This document shows, piece by piece, positions 25,860 through 37,680 of a stretch of 64,000 nucleotides of DNA; within the stretch, counting starts at the first letter, position 1; the number at the start of each line of letters is the position of its first letter. A model generated the notes under the pieces. It saw only the letters and a program-made list of their open reading frames with translations. It was not told the DNA's origin and searched no databases. Position numbers and translations under genes: made by a program. Origin of the DNA: Saururus chinensis (taxonomy: Eukaryota > Streptophyta > Magnoliopsida > Piperales > Saururaceae); the NCBI GenBank assembly GCA_035235625.1, contig CP141143.1:25155092-25219091 (forward strand), in the 5' to 3' direction.

Positions 25860-26045
25860 TACTCCTTTCATCTTATATTAATAATTTTATTTTAAAAAAT
25901 AATAATTTTTATTGAAGGAGGGAAAATAAGATTATGATTCTTTTTTTCGAGCAGCCAATTGCTTATATTAAACAAAATGAAGCTATTAATATAGAATTAA
26001 ATTTTTTATCAAATAAAGTTATTGATTTAAAACAAATAAAACATT
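25860..26045. mobile_element. Second Stowaway-like MITE, degraded
   Basis: The left arm TACTCCTTTCATCTTATATT matches the left arm of the MITE at 17090. The interior segment GAAGCTATTAATATAGAATT and the right arm match that copy's right half. The right terminus is decayed. The flanks share ACATAGGAAAAA on both sides. Confidence 0.55.
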
Positions 26046-27249
26046 ATACATAGGAAAAACCGTTATTATCCTACATAAAATACCTATGTAGCATGACCAC
26101 AGATTTTGGTTATAGAATGCCGTCAAGAAAATATTTTCCTAAAATCATTCGCTAGGTATTGAACATGGTACCCATGGTAGAGGGAGAGCATTACCCATAC
26201 GGTCTCACCCACCCAACGAGCCCACCTTGAACCTTTAAGGTTCATTAAGAAAAGTATTCTAACACCATAAGCTTTAGTAGAACAGTAAACCCAAAATACA
26301 ACAGACAAACATCAAATGCAAAATTTACCTCTAATGTAAACCCGACACCTAGCCTCCGCTGCTGCAGCAGATCCCGCCATCAAATAATGGCCCCGGCTTA
26401 CTTAATAGGGTATAAGGCCCTGGTCCTGACGGGTAAAATTAGGGCTACAGCTCACTAGTCCCTGCAGCTGCAGTTGAAGCATAGACTTACATTTCTCCAA
26501 ACCGAAAACCCCATTTTAACATAAAAGAAAGAACTTTTCGACATAATATTTATAAAAATCAAATCATGTAGTGTTTACGTTATAAGCCTGGTCAAAGAAT
26601 GAAATATTATATATTCTTTGAATTTGAAACGGAAATGTCATATAACTTGGAATAACATGATATAAGTTAAAATTTAGACTAAAATACCCCTGACCGGAGG
26701 TAGGGTTTTATATTGTGTTAAACCCTCACAAAGTCGCATTCATTGGTATACGACTTTAGACGCTGGTGATTCCTCTGAGTGAAAACTCGGTTGAAAATCG
26801 TGTAAACTAGTTGTGATGAAGTATAAACAAAGAGGAGATCGGAGCTCAGAGACAATTTGTGATTTTCGCCCGGCAGTTTTCATCAACAATAAATTCCGAT
26901 TTCTATTCGGCGATTGTTGGCCTCCCTAATTTCATCTGCAATCATTCTTCTCTAATTTTCATCTAAAAATTTCTAACCACATAAACTATCTATCATTATA
27001 AAAGGAGATCAAGATGATACTACAACTCAAAAAATGAATCTTGAGGGACTATCTAGGGAGAACATGGCTATATAAGAATGGAGAAGGATGTAAATGCTAA
27101 GGAAAGACATTGTATAATAGCTATGATAGCCTCCTATCCTATTGTGCAAAAAAGGACTCTAGTATGATTTTTTATATGCAAGTTTTACTATGTAGAACAT
27201 CTTATATAAGCATGTACACGATCTCAGAGGTTTTTATCCCTGACTTGAT
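26046..27249. other. Unassigned intergenic DNA
   Basis: No gene recognised. A GC-richer patch (about 26340-26480) with CTGCTGCAGCAG and CTGCAGCTGCAG palindromes has no clear identity. Confidence 0.35.
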
Positions 27250-28025
27250 GAAAAATTGTATAAATAATAATACTGGCGAATATCGTGTTATCAATAATAC
27301 GCTATAGTTGCATATCGTGTTATCGATAATATGCTATGACAAATATCGTATTATTGTACATGCGATATAGAGAAAAATAAATAACACATCTTGTTGGCAT
27401 ATCATGTTATCGATAACACGTTATGGTGAATATAGTGTTATTGATAATACACTATGACAAATATCATATTATAATATATGTGATCTAGAGAAAAATAAAT
27501 TACACGTCTTGTTGGCATATCGTGTTATCGATAACACGCTATGCCAACATATCGTATTGTCGATAACACGCTATTGCGAATTTCATGTTATTGATAATAC
27601 GCTATAGCAAATATCGTGTTATCAATAACACGCTTTGGCGAATATCGTATTATCGTATATGCGATATAGAGGTTATCGTAACATATTGTATTATCAATAA
27701 CACGCATTGTTGACATATCATGTTATCAATAATACGTTATGGTGGCATATTGTGTTATCGATAATACGCTATGGTGGCATATCGTGTTATCGATAATACA
27801 CTATGGCGAATATCATATTATCAATAATACGTTATGGTGGCATATCATGTTATTGATAATACACTATGGTGGCATATCGTGTTATCGATAATACGCTATG
27901 GCGAATATCGTGTTATCGTATATGCGATATAGAGAATATCATATTATGGGTTGTTGGCTCAAAGAATACATATCGTATTATCAAAAATATGTTTTATTGA
28001 CAAATTGAGTTATCGTATATGTGAT
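27250..28025. repeat. Minisatellite, 32-bp unit with higher-order variants
   Basis: Basic unit of the form GGTGGCATATCGTGTTATCG + ATAATACGCTAT. The 32-bp period is exact between 27741 and 27773. Each unit holds a TTATCGATAA-type palindrome. Longer variants recur with TATGCGATATAGAG inserts (near 27360, 27478, 27655, 27915), giving a higher-order pattern. The array ends at the CACTA-like insertion at 28026, within a copy of the TATATGTGAT word. Confidence 0.88.
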
Positions 28026-28575
28026 CACTACAACACATTACAGTATATGCGTCGCTAATAATACCATAAGCGTCGCTAATGAGTATTAGCGACGCATACA
28101 AAACGTCGCTGCATATGTCGATAAAAATACAGTTGTTATTTCTTATTAGCGACGCTTACAATAAGTGTCGCCAATAGATATTATTAACGACGCATATTAA
28201 GCGTCGCTAATACATTACTATTAGTGACGCTTATCACTAAGCGTCGCTAATAGTTATTTATTAGCGATGCTTAATATACGTCGCTAATGATAAAAAATTT
28301 CAAAAAATAATAAATAAAGTAATAAAAATAAATTTCTAAAAAATGAAATAAAAATTTTATTTTTCTATTAGCGACGCTTATAAACGCGTCGCTAATAATA
28401 AAATTTTTTTTAAAAATAAATAAAATAATAAAAACAAATTTCCAAAAGACACAATAAAAAAATTTATTTTTCTATTAGCGATGCTTTTGTAAGCATCGCT
28501 ATTATGAAATAAAAAAATTAAAAAAAAATAAAAATGAAAAGCATTAGCGACGCTTTTATAAGCGTCGCTAATGTA
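28026..28575. repeat. Left hairpin array of CACTA-like element 1
   Basis: Repeated inverted pairs such as ATTAGCGACGC ... GCGTCGCTAAT with short AT-rich loops (near 28060, 28150, 28190, 28230, 28370, 28480, 28545). Spacers are A/T-rich. Such subterminal repeats are bound by the transposase in characterised CACTA elements; that role is inferred here. Confidence 0.85.
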
Positions 28576-28589
28576 AAATAAAATAAAAA

Positions 28590-29470
28590 AATAATAAAGT
28601 GGGGGCAGCGGAAGACGGAGACTGTGGGCGGAGGGGAGGCGCTGCGGGCAGCTTGAGCAGGGGGAAGGGGGGAGGGGGGACCGGAGTAGAGGGAGATGGG
28701 GAACAGGGCAGGGCAGAGAAGGGGGAGGGGGATGTGGGGCGGCAAGGTGGTGGTTGGCGGTAGACGGAGGTGGAAGTCGGAGGCCGGGGCGAGAGGGGGA
28801 GAGGGGGCTTGTTGGGGGAGGGGGGTAGCCGAGGGAGATGGGGCGGGGCTAGGAGGAGAGGGGGGCGGCTTGGGGAGGGGCGCCACCGGGGAGGTGGGGT
28901 TGGCTAGGAGAGGGGGGCGAACTGGAGGAGAGGGGGCCGGCGGGGGAGGGAGGGTAGGCGGGGAGAAGGGGGTGTGGCTGGGGGGAGGGGGGCGGTGGGG
29001 GGGAGAGGGGGCGGGCGGCTGGGAGAGGGGTGGCTGGGGAGAGGGGTGCAGCTGGGGGAGAGGGGGTGCTGCTGGGGGGGAGGGGGGCCAGCTGCGGAGA
29101 GGGGGCGCAATTGGGGGATGGGGAGTTCTTGGGGGAGGGGGCGCAGGTGGGGAGGGGTGGCTGGGAGGCGGTTGGGAGAGGGGTGGCTGGCTAGGAGGGG
29201 GTGGCTAGGGGTGGGGGGACGGGCTAGGGGGAGAGGGAGAGGGAGAGGGGGGCCGGCTGGGGGAGGGGCGGCACGGTGCAACGGCGGCACAGCGGCAAAA
29301 GGAGAACCGGGGAGAGAGGGGTTTGAGGCGGAGAGGCGGCGGGCAGAGAGGCGGTGGGCGGTGATGCCGCTAGGAAGCAGGCGGCGAAGCAGAGAAAAGG
29401 GGCCTCTCTTTTTATAAGGCGCGAGCGAAATTTCGCCTGCGCACAAAATTTCCTCGAGCGCGAAATTTCA
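28590..29470. repeat. G-rich block with GCGAAATTTCGC palindrome
   Basis: The + strand is dominated by GGGGGAG / GGAGAGGGG runs with many closely spaced G-tracts, a candidate for quadruplex formation. It ends in GC-rich sequence with the perfect palindrome GCGAAATTTCGC (29425-29436) and related GAAATTTC words. The equivalent block in element 2 is around 52020-52760. Open frames across it are compositional artefacts. Confidence 0.75.
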
Positions 29471-29635
29471 CCGCGCCTATTTTCTTAAAAAAAATAGCAA
29501 CGCTCTTAATAAGCATCGCTATTAACAAACGGTAGAGATGCATAACAATATACATCGCTAGCTATAACCTTCTTTAGCGGCACTTCTTTATACGCGTTGC
29601 TAAAGAGAATTTTTTTTCTATTTTTTTCTTCTCTT

Positions 29636-32600
29636 TATCTCTCTCCTCCCCTCTCCTCTCTCTCTCCACCCTCCCCTCTCTCTCCCTCCTCTCTCTCTCT
29701 CTCCTCCCTCTCTCTCCTCTCTCTCCTCCCTCCTTTCCTCCCTCCTCTCTCTCCTCCCTCCTTTCCTCCCTCCTCTCTCTCTCTCTCTCTCTCCTCCCTC
29801 TCTTCCCTCTCTCTCCTCTCTCTCTCTTCCCTCTCTATCCTCCCTCTCTTTGTCATCTCTCTCTCTCCTCCTCCTCCTCTCTCTCTCTCCTCCCTCTCTC
29901 TCTTCCCTTTCTCTTCTCTCTCTCCTCCCTCTCTCTGTCCTCTCTCTCTCCTCCCCCTCTCTTCTCTCTCTCCACCCTCCCCTCTCTCTCTCCCTCCTCT
30001 CTCTCCTCCCTCCTCTCTCTCTTCCCTCTCTCTCCTCCCTCTCTTTGTCCTCTCTCTCCCCCTCTCTGTCCTCTCTCTCTCCTCCCTCTCTCTGCCCCCT
30101 CTCTGTCCTCTCTCTCTCCTCCCTCTCTTTGTCCTCTCTCTCCTCCCTCTCTCTCCTCCTCCTCTCTCTCCCCTCTCTCTCCACCTCTCTCTCTCCTCCT
30201 CCTCTCTCTCCCCTCTCTCTCCACCTTTCTCTCTCCTCTCTCTCCCCTCTCTCTCCACCCCTCTCTCTCCACCTCTCTCTCTCCTCTCTCTCCCCTCTCT
30301 CTCCACCCCTCTCTCTCCTCCCTCTCTTTGTCCTCTCTCTCCTCCTCCTCTCTCTTTCTCCTCCCTCCTCTCTCTCTCACCCCTCTCTCTTCCCTCCCCC
30401 TCTCTCTTCCCCTCCCCCTCTCTCTCTACCCTTCCCCTATCTCTTTCATTTAAATTTAAATTTTTTAAAAAATAGGTAGTAGCGACGCATATCTATATGT
30501 GTCGTTACTATTAAGAGGTAGTAGCAACGCATATAAACATACGTCGCTACTACTGTCAAGTAGTAGCGACGCATATAAACATGTGTTGCTACTACTGTTA
30601 GGTAGTAGCGACACATAGTTCTATGCGTCCCTACTACCTATTTTTTATAATTTTTTTATTTTTTTAAAAATAATTTTTAATTATTTTTTTCTCTTTCTCT
30701 CTCTACCCTCTCTCCTCCTTATCTCTCTCCTCTCTCTCTCTCTTCTCCTCCCTCTCTCTCCTCTCTTCCCTCTCTCTCCCTCCCTAACTCCCCTCCCCTC
30801 TCTCTCCGCTATCACTCTCCTCCCTCTCTCTCCTCTCTCTCTCACTATCCTCTCTCTCTCCTCCCTCTCCCCTCTCTCTCCTCCCTCTCTCTCCCTCTCC
30901 CTCCTCTCTCTCTTCCCTATCCTCTCTCTCTCTTCCCTCCCCTCTCCTCTCTCTTTCCTCCCCCTCTCTCCTCTAATTTAAAATTTTTAAGATTTTTTAT
31001 TCTTTAAAATTAATTTTAAAACATAAAAAAATTAAATAAAAATACTAATAGTGACGTATAGTTCTATATGTCGCTATTAGTACACATATTAGCAATGTAT
31101 ATTTTTATACGTCGCTACTATATGCACTAATAGCGACGTATAATACTATATGTCGCTATTAGTATTTTATTTTTATTTTTATTTTTTTATTTTAAAAATA
31201 AAAAATTAATAAAAATTAAAATAAAATTATTCTCTCTCTTCCCTCCCCTCCCCTCTCCTCTCTCTCTCTTCCCTCCACTCTCCTCTCTCTCTTCCCCCCA
31301 CTCTCTCTTCCCTATCCTCTCTCTCTCTTCCCTCCCCTCTCCTCTCTCTTCCCTACCCCTCTCTCTTCTAATTTCAATTTTTTTTATTTTAAAAATAATT
31401 TTTTAAAAAAATCAAAATAATATTCTTCTCTCTTTTCTCTCCCCTCTTCTCTCTCCCTCTCTTCCCTCCCTATCCCCCTCTCTTCCCTCCTCTCTCTCTC
31501 CTCTCTTTCCCTCTCTCTCTCCCTCTCCTCTCTTTCCCTCTCTCTCCCCCTCTCCTCTCTTTCCCTCCCTCTCTCTCTCTCCCCTCTCCTCTAATTTCAA
31601 TTTTTTATTTTTAAAAATTAATTTTGAAAATAAAAAAATAAAATAAAGTAAATATTAATAGCGACGTATAGGAATATACATCGCTATTAGTATTTTCTTT
31701 TAATTATTTTTTTACTTTAAAAAATAAAAAATTTAAAAACTCAAAATAAAATTCCTCTCCTCTCTCCCTCTCTTCCCTCCCCTATCCCCTCTCTCTTCCC
31801 TCCCCTCTCCTCTCTCTCTCCCTTCTCCTCTCTCTCCCTCTCTCTCTCTTTCTCTCCCTCTCCTCTCTTTCCCTCTCTCTCTCCCTCTCCTCTCTTTCCC
31901 TCCCTCTCTCTCCCCTCTCCTCTTTCCTCTATTTTCAATTTTTTATTTTTAAAAATTAATTTTAAAAATAAAAAAATAAAAAAAGTAAATATTAATAGCG
32001 ACGTATAGGAATATACGTTGTTATTAGTACATGTATTAGCGATATATAGTGTATACATCGCTAATACATGTACTAATAGCGATGCATATTGCTATATGTC
32101 GTTATTAGTATTTTATTTTAATTATTTTTTTACTTTAAAAAATAAAAAAATTAATAAAAAATTTTAAAAACTCAAAATAAAATTCCTCTCACCTTCCCTC
32201 TTTTCCCTCCCCTATCCCCTCTCTTCTCCCTCCCCTCTCCTCTCTCTCCCTCTCCTCTCTTTCCCTCTCTCTCTCCCTCTCCTCTCTTTCCCTCCCTCTC
32301 TCTCTCCCCTCTCCTCTCTCCTCTAATTTCAATTTTTTATTTTTAAAAATTAATTTTGATAATAAAATAAATTAAATACTAATAGCGACATATAGGAATA
32401 TACATCGCTAAAAATATTTACTTTTTTTTATTTTATTTTAAAAATAAAATAATTTATAAAAAAAATTGTAAAAAATTAAAATTATATAATCTCCCTCTCC
32501 CCACTCTCCCTCTCCTCTATCTCTCCCCTCTCCTCTCTCTCTCTCTCTATCTCTCTCCCTCTCCTCTCTATCTCCTCTCTCTCTCTCCTTCTCCTCTCTC

Positions 32601-32736
32601 TCTCCCTCTCCTCTCTCTTCTATCCCCTCTTTCTCTTCTCTCCCTTTCCTCTCTCTTCTATCCCCTCTCCTCTCTCTCTCCCCTCTCCTCTCTCTCTCTC
32701 TCTCTCCCCTCTCTCTACTCTTTCTTCTCTCTCTCT

Positions 32737-32779
<43 letters not shown>

Positions 32780-33080
32780 CCTCTCTATCTCTCCCCTCTC
32801 CTCTCTTTCCCTCTCCTCTCTCTCTCTCTCCATCTCTCTCCCTCTCCTCTCTCTTCCTCTCCTCTCTCTTCTATCCCCTCTCTCCTCTCCCTTTCCTCTC
32901 CCTCTCCTATCTCCTCTCATTCCCTCTCTGTCTCTCTCTTGATCTCCTCTTTCTCCTCTCTCTCCCCTCTCTCTACTCTTCCTCTCTCCTCCCTCTATCC
33001 TCTCTCTCTCCTCACCCTCTCTGTCCTCCATCTCACTCTTCCCTTTCTCTCTCTTCGATCCCTCTCTTCTTTCTCTCTTT
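29636..33080. repeat. Polypyrimidine tracts alternating with hairpin units
   Basis: Near-pure C/T on the + strand over 29636-30447, 30690-30975, 31233-31372, 31422-31592, 31752-31930, 32187-32330 and 32490-33080. Between them lie AT-rich spacers with TAGCGACGTATA...TATACGTCGCTA hairpins. A (CT)n stretch lies near 32740-32776. The repeating module (CT tract, AATTTTTTATTTTTAAAAA spacer, hairpin) suggests growth by segmental duplication. Confidence 0.85.
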
Positions 33081-33084
33081 TATA

Positions 33085-33320
33085 ATAAATTATATTTTAA
33101 AAATAATAAGAAAATTTAAGAAATAAAATATATTATATCTAAATAGTGAAATTTTAATTTACTATTAACACTAATTTTTATTAAAAATTTAATATTTATT
33201 TATTATATATATAAATAGTGAATATTGAATAAAATATATATTATATTTATAAAATTTAAAAAATATTATTTATTAAATAAAATTAATTAATAAATCCATT
33301 CACGACGCTTATAATTGACC
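33085..33320. repeat. AT-rich core shared with CACTA-like element 2
   Basis: Reverse-complement match by eye to 50400-50650, including the ATAAATAGTGAATATTGAAT region. It anchors the two elements as one family in opposite orientation. Confidence 0.7.
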
Positions 33321-33976
33321 GTTGCTATTACAAATACTATTTACAACGCTTATTTAAAGAGGATAAAGAGGAGAGGAGAAAGAGAGGAGAGGGAGAGGGA
33401 GAGAGAGGGGAGAGGGACATTAAATAATTATAATTTTTTTAAGATTTTTTTATAAATTATTTTATTTTAAAAATAAAAAATAAAATAAATACTATTAGCG
33501 ACGTACAACATATATGTCGCTAATAATACAGGTAATAGCGACGTATAGTTCTATACGTCGCTAGTAATTTTTTTTGTTTTAAATTAATAACTAATATTAG
33601 GACTATTAGCAACGCTTGGTCCAAACGTCGCTAATAGTCTTATTATTAGCGTCACCTGTAACTAGCGTCACTAATAGTTGGACTATTAGCGACGCTTGAA
33701 TTAAGCGTCACTAATATTTATGATTTTTTTCTTTTTTAATTAAAATATATATATTTTAGCGACATTTGTATAAAGCGTCATTAATATCATTAGTATTAGT
33801 GACTCTTTATACTAAGTGTCGCTAATACATAACTATTAGCGACGCATATTATTATGTGTCGCTAATAGTTTATTTTTTTGCGAGGATTTTTTATGCGTCG
33901 CAAGTATGGGTTTTTAGCAATGCTTATAGTTATGTCGCTAATAAATACGTCGTTAATACTACATTTTGTTGTAGTG

Positions 33977-35329
33977 AATATGGATTAAGTATTGGACACA
34001 TGTCATGCAGAGCGTGAGATTTTTGGTCCGTTTAATGGGAGCCATCCTTTCGTTCTCACATTCTCGAAAGTCTCACGAGTCATGCAAAGTTGATATACTC
34101 TACCTGATTTCATTCAGATTCGTTGTACTCCCAACAATCCTTTCTTTTTGCAGCATTCAATCCTCATTTGGTACAAGTCTTTGGAGTCCTTCAATCCGTT
34201 CTAAACTCAACCCAATTTTTCAGATTGTCGAAATATTCAATTTGTTACAATTTAGCAAGCACTAAAGTGGCTTCCTTTGATTCCCCCTTTTCAACTAGTT
34301 TTTGGATTGAAACTGAGAGGTGGCTCTATTTTGGTTTGTTCTCTGGAACACAGGATTGAGAAGGAGAAATTTTTTACTTTCTATCAATCATCTTTTAGTG
34401 GGTGATTTATTTTCTGTATGTTGAGTGTTTTGATTTTGCTCATACAAATTTGTGCCATAGTCGGTAATTTTTACCAATAATGAGATAAGAGCTTGGGTGT
34501 AGGTTTAGGTTTGACCTAAGGGTATATTTGTCCTAAACCAGGTCATATGGGATTAAGTGTTGAAATCTAGGGAATATGAAATATTTGTATATCGAGCGAG
34601 GTAATATGGAAAAAACTCTTACATTAATGTGCCCTAGTATATACGTTGTTAATTTTGTGGATAGTTACCATATATAACTTACATTGGGCTCATTGTTAGA
34701 TGCAAACATAAAAAACTCTTCTCATTTCACAAGGGTTTAACATTTACCATCATTTATGTTGCTAAACATGGTTAAAAATAATCACAAAAACCATATACAA
34801 ATATTCTTGCTATGATCCATGTCTTAAAGGTTAAAATCATCTCTGCCTCTCTTGCTTCCCAAAAGCCTTGCTCCCTCTTTGTTGGTGAGTGCTTTGATGA
34901 CGCCATTCGGGGATTTTTTATCTCCCCTAGACTTGATTTCTTCCCCCAAGAATGTGCTTAAAGCTTCTCACAAGTCACAATTGCCTCCAAATGGAATGGT
35001 GGTTATATAAGGTCCCGTCGCTTCTTTTTTCCCTAGACACCCACACATTGTTAATGAATCATATGGAAGCATTTTTAATGTTCCACTATGTCAATAAACT
35101 AAGAAATGTATGAGAACTTTTCATATATGATATTGATAGTGCACACTCTAGCACATATTAGTTTAGTAATTTTAATATTAACGTATGCTAGCATATACGC
35201 CATCGATCTCAAAATATCAATGGTTCTTATGTACTCTTTATGTTTCCAAATTACAAATACTCTTTGCTAGCCATCATTGACTCGTCCAAAGGTCACCTTC
35301 TGCTCATCGAAAAACATCCAATTTGAGCA
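33977..35329. other. Unassigned intergenic DNA
   Basis: No gene or repeat structure recognised; short open frames near 34005-34359 have no family features. Confidence 0.35.
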
Positions 35330-35530
35330 ACATAGATGCAAATGGTAGAACTGCATGTCTCAGGATTTGAACCCAAGAAACTGGGGAAAATATGCTCTAG
35401 AATACAAATGGGAGAAAATTGCTCTAATGGATTCAAACCCACGAGCTTGGCTTTGATACCATGTTAACTAACTATTGCTTACCAAAAATTTAAGCTATTA
35501 GGAAACGGGTTACTATTAAAATTACTTTAT
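35330..35530 (-). repeat. tRNA-related / SINE-like or copia primer-site-like segment
   Basis: On the minus strand it reads ATGGTATCAAAGCCAAGCTC, then GGGTTTGAATCC, which resembles a Pol III B box, with a second GGTTCAAATCC further on. TGGTATCAAAGC is also how an initiator-tRNA-Met primer-binding site looks next to a copia LTR. It could be a SINE or the edge of a decayed copia element. No flanking duplication was found. Confidence 0.4.
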
Positions 35531-36843
35531 ACTACATATTATTCATCTGTTTACGAGGATAACAGCTTATCCATAACCATTCCACTTTCAATATTTTACA
35601 ACATCACTAATTGGATAACCACTTATCCTTAGAGAATACAACAAGTCTTTAAAAAACATATTAGGGCGGTTAATTGGTCTCCTACCCACATTGCCATAGA
35701 TACCAGAACATCAAGAAACAAATTGCCGTTTAACTTATCATATCTCTAAGCACTTTATCTTCTCATTAGTGAAGGCCATCAGGATGCATATGTCCATAAG
35801 GGTGGACCCAGCCAGTGTCAACTACTCAACTTTCAACTAGGCCAGCAGCAAAGCAAGTGAAGTAATATAAAGCTAACCTAAAGGGAAACAAGAATCTTGC
35901 TAAAGTTAACAAATGGTCGGATGGAAAAAACATTTCAAGATGTTTAGCCCCTTTTTGACTAGTAAAACATCGATAAACATAATGAACAGGGGAATGAAGA
36001 GACACTTCAAGCTAAGCCCATGGGATGAGAATCCAATGTGAGTTGGAACCTCATGAAATCTAAGTTAGTAGCTTGAGCAATGTTAACATAATCAGCAGCC
36101 CCTGGATTCATTCATGACCTACAATTGCCTGTTTATCTTGTCGATCATTGTGATAAAATAAATTCACTTGTCAAGCGTCTAATCTTTATCTAAGTAGATA
36201 ATATATTCTATATCAATATCGACACTTTTGTTATGGGTTATGAGTCATAGTGCGATCTATATTCAGCCCAAATTTTAATTTCAATAAGTTACAAAATCTT
36301 ATATCAAATAAACTGATTTTTTTCTTTTTTATGATTTTAAGGTTGTTACTTTTTTTAAAAAAAAATCAGAGGTTGTGACTTGTGGAAGGATGATACATGT
36401 CAAACAATGCTCGTAAAACCATAAGACCAGAATTTGTTGTTAATGGGCAATATCATCCTCTTTGTTAGATTTGATCGAGAGGCTAACAAAAAACTTGACA
36501 GCCTAAAAATGCAAAAAGGTTTAAGTCTGAATTTTTTTTTATTGGTTTTAATTCACTACCTTTATCATCAAAACGCACTTAGTAGGCTAATAACATTCAA
36601 GTGAGAATATGCTTTGTGCCCAGTAGTTGCTACTATATTCTTGACTGTTTTGTCTTTGGTGATACTTGAAAAGGGTTAGTCTGTAATTTGGAATATTAAT
36701 CAAGCTTTAGAAACTTCCTCATAAACTGTCAAGAGAGTAGAGTACAATAGAACGCTCACTAATAGTTATCAACCCATTAAAGTCGTGATAATTAACTTGT
36801 TATTATTCGGTTCATCCAATCAAGACTTGGTATACACATGGGG
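35531..36843. other. Unassigned intergenic DNA
   Basis: No gene or repeat structure recognised. Confidence 0.35.
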
Positions 36844-36970
36844 TTCAGATCAGCTGGGTGTGCACTCTCCCACAATTGGTGGGAGTGCCCAATCAATGCA
36901 TGACACCGTGGAAAAAGATTGGGAACTCTCATCACAATGGGTGGTGGGAGTGCACACCCAGATCCGAATC
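36844..36970. mobile_element. Small inverted-repeat element (MITE-like, 127 bp)
   Basis: The left arm TTCAGATCAGCTGGGTGTGC continues into ACTCTCCCAC. The right arm on the minus strand reads TTCGGATCTGGGTGTGCACT then CCCAC. The arms are about 30 bp with a 3-bp indel. No target duplication was identified, so the superfamily is undetermined. Confidence 0.7.
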
Positions 36971-37680
36971 TATAGAGATCAATGGGCTGTGTTACAGCTC
37001 AACCACCCAAAAAATGGATAAAGAGTGGGTTTCATGTAGCCTTTAATTTCAAGCACTGCATCCAATTCCTATCTCTTGTATAATGGTCACCTAAAAGAAT
37101 TTAATGCTTAGGACAATTATTCCCATTCCTTTCATAAGTGAAATTAGTTAGATATTCCTTGAATCTTAGCATCTTTTATGTTCCTTGCATGAATTTATCA
37201 AAAAGTTTCAAGGTGGCCCAACAGTCACTTCTTTTCAAGTGGCTCATACATATATATGAAAACTCCATCTTTTGCTGACATATTCTGAAACACACATGCC
37301 TTTGTCAAACATTCCTTGGACCACCCTAGGGAGAGAGACGAGAGGAGAGGAGAGAGAGAGAGAGTTTGGAGCAGAAAGAAAAAGCAAAAGATGTTTCTAT
37401 TAATAGAAAAAGAGGAGGGTCTTTCATCAGCTTTTGTAGGGATGACCATGCCCTTCTACATCACAACAAGAGGTACTATGAAACGAGCTAAAGCATATAT
37501 GTAGCCACGCACCTAAAGAACCTAACAAAATGCTGACTAGAGAGAGCCTTGTTGTCAAGGTAAACTTCCAACGAGGCCCCTCTAAGGAGCTGTTACAATG
37601 GAAAAAGCTAGAAAGTAGGCATAAGTAAATAAATAACTGGCGCCATGTCATATGATCTGTTTCTTTGGCTTCATCTCTCA

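Larger units (their letters stand above)
28026..33976. mobile_element. CACTA-like element 1, 5.95 kb, no transposase
   Basis: The left end CACTACAACACATTA and the right end, read on the minus strand, CACTACAACAAAATG are CACTA (En/Spm) termini. Flanking 3-mers are GAT (28023-28025) and AAT (33977-33979), so the target duplication is imperfect. Subterminal regions are arrays of TTAGCGACGC...GCGTCGCTAA hairpins, as expected for transposase-binding repeats. No TNP2-like transposase or other protein motif is present; long frames over 29.6-30.5 kb are low-complexity artefacts of CT repeats. The layout from the left is: hairpins, GC-rich block, CT tracts alternating with hairpins, AT-rich core, hairpins. 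It is inverted relative to the element at 49952-54210 and shares segments with it. It must depend on proteins supplied elsewhere. Confidence 0.85.

Noticed and set aside
28026-28575. Regular repeat-spacer appearance reminiscent of a CRISPR array
   Set aside because: The units are inverted pairs of variable spacing in a plant transposon end; direct repeats of fixed length and unique spacers are absent.
28696-29446. Long open frames on both strands rich in glycine/arginine or proline/serine
   Set aside because: They follow from G-rich composition: frames overlap on both strands and no domain, start context or splice pattern is visible.
29597-30479. 292-aa and other long frames of Ser/Leu/Pro or Glu/Arg
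   Set aside because: Translations of CT repeats in all frames; low-complexity artefacts of a transposon interior.
31412-33031. Glu/Arg-rich frames on the minus strand
   Set aside because: Same cause, GA/CT repeat translation.
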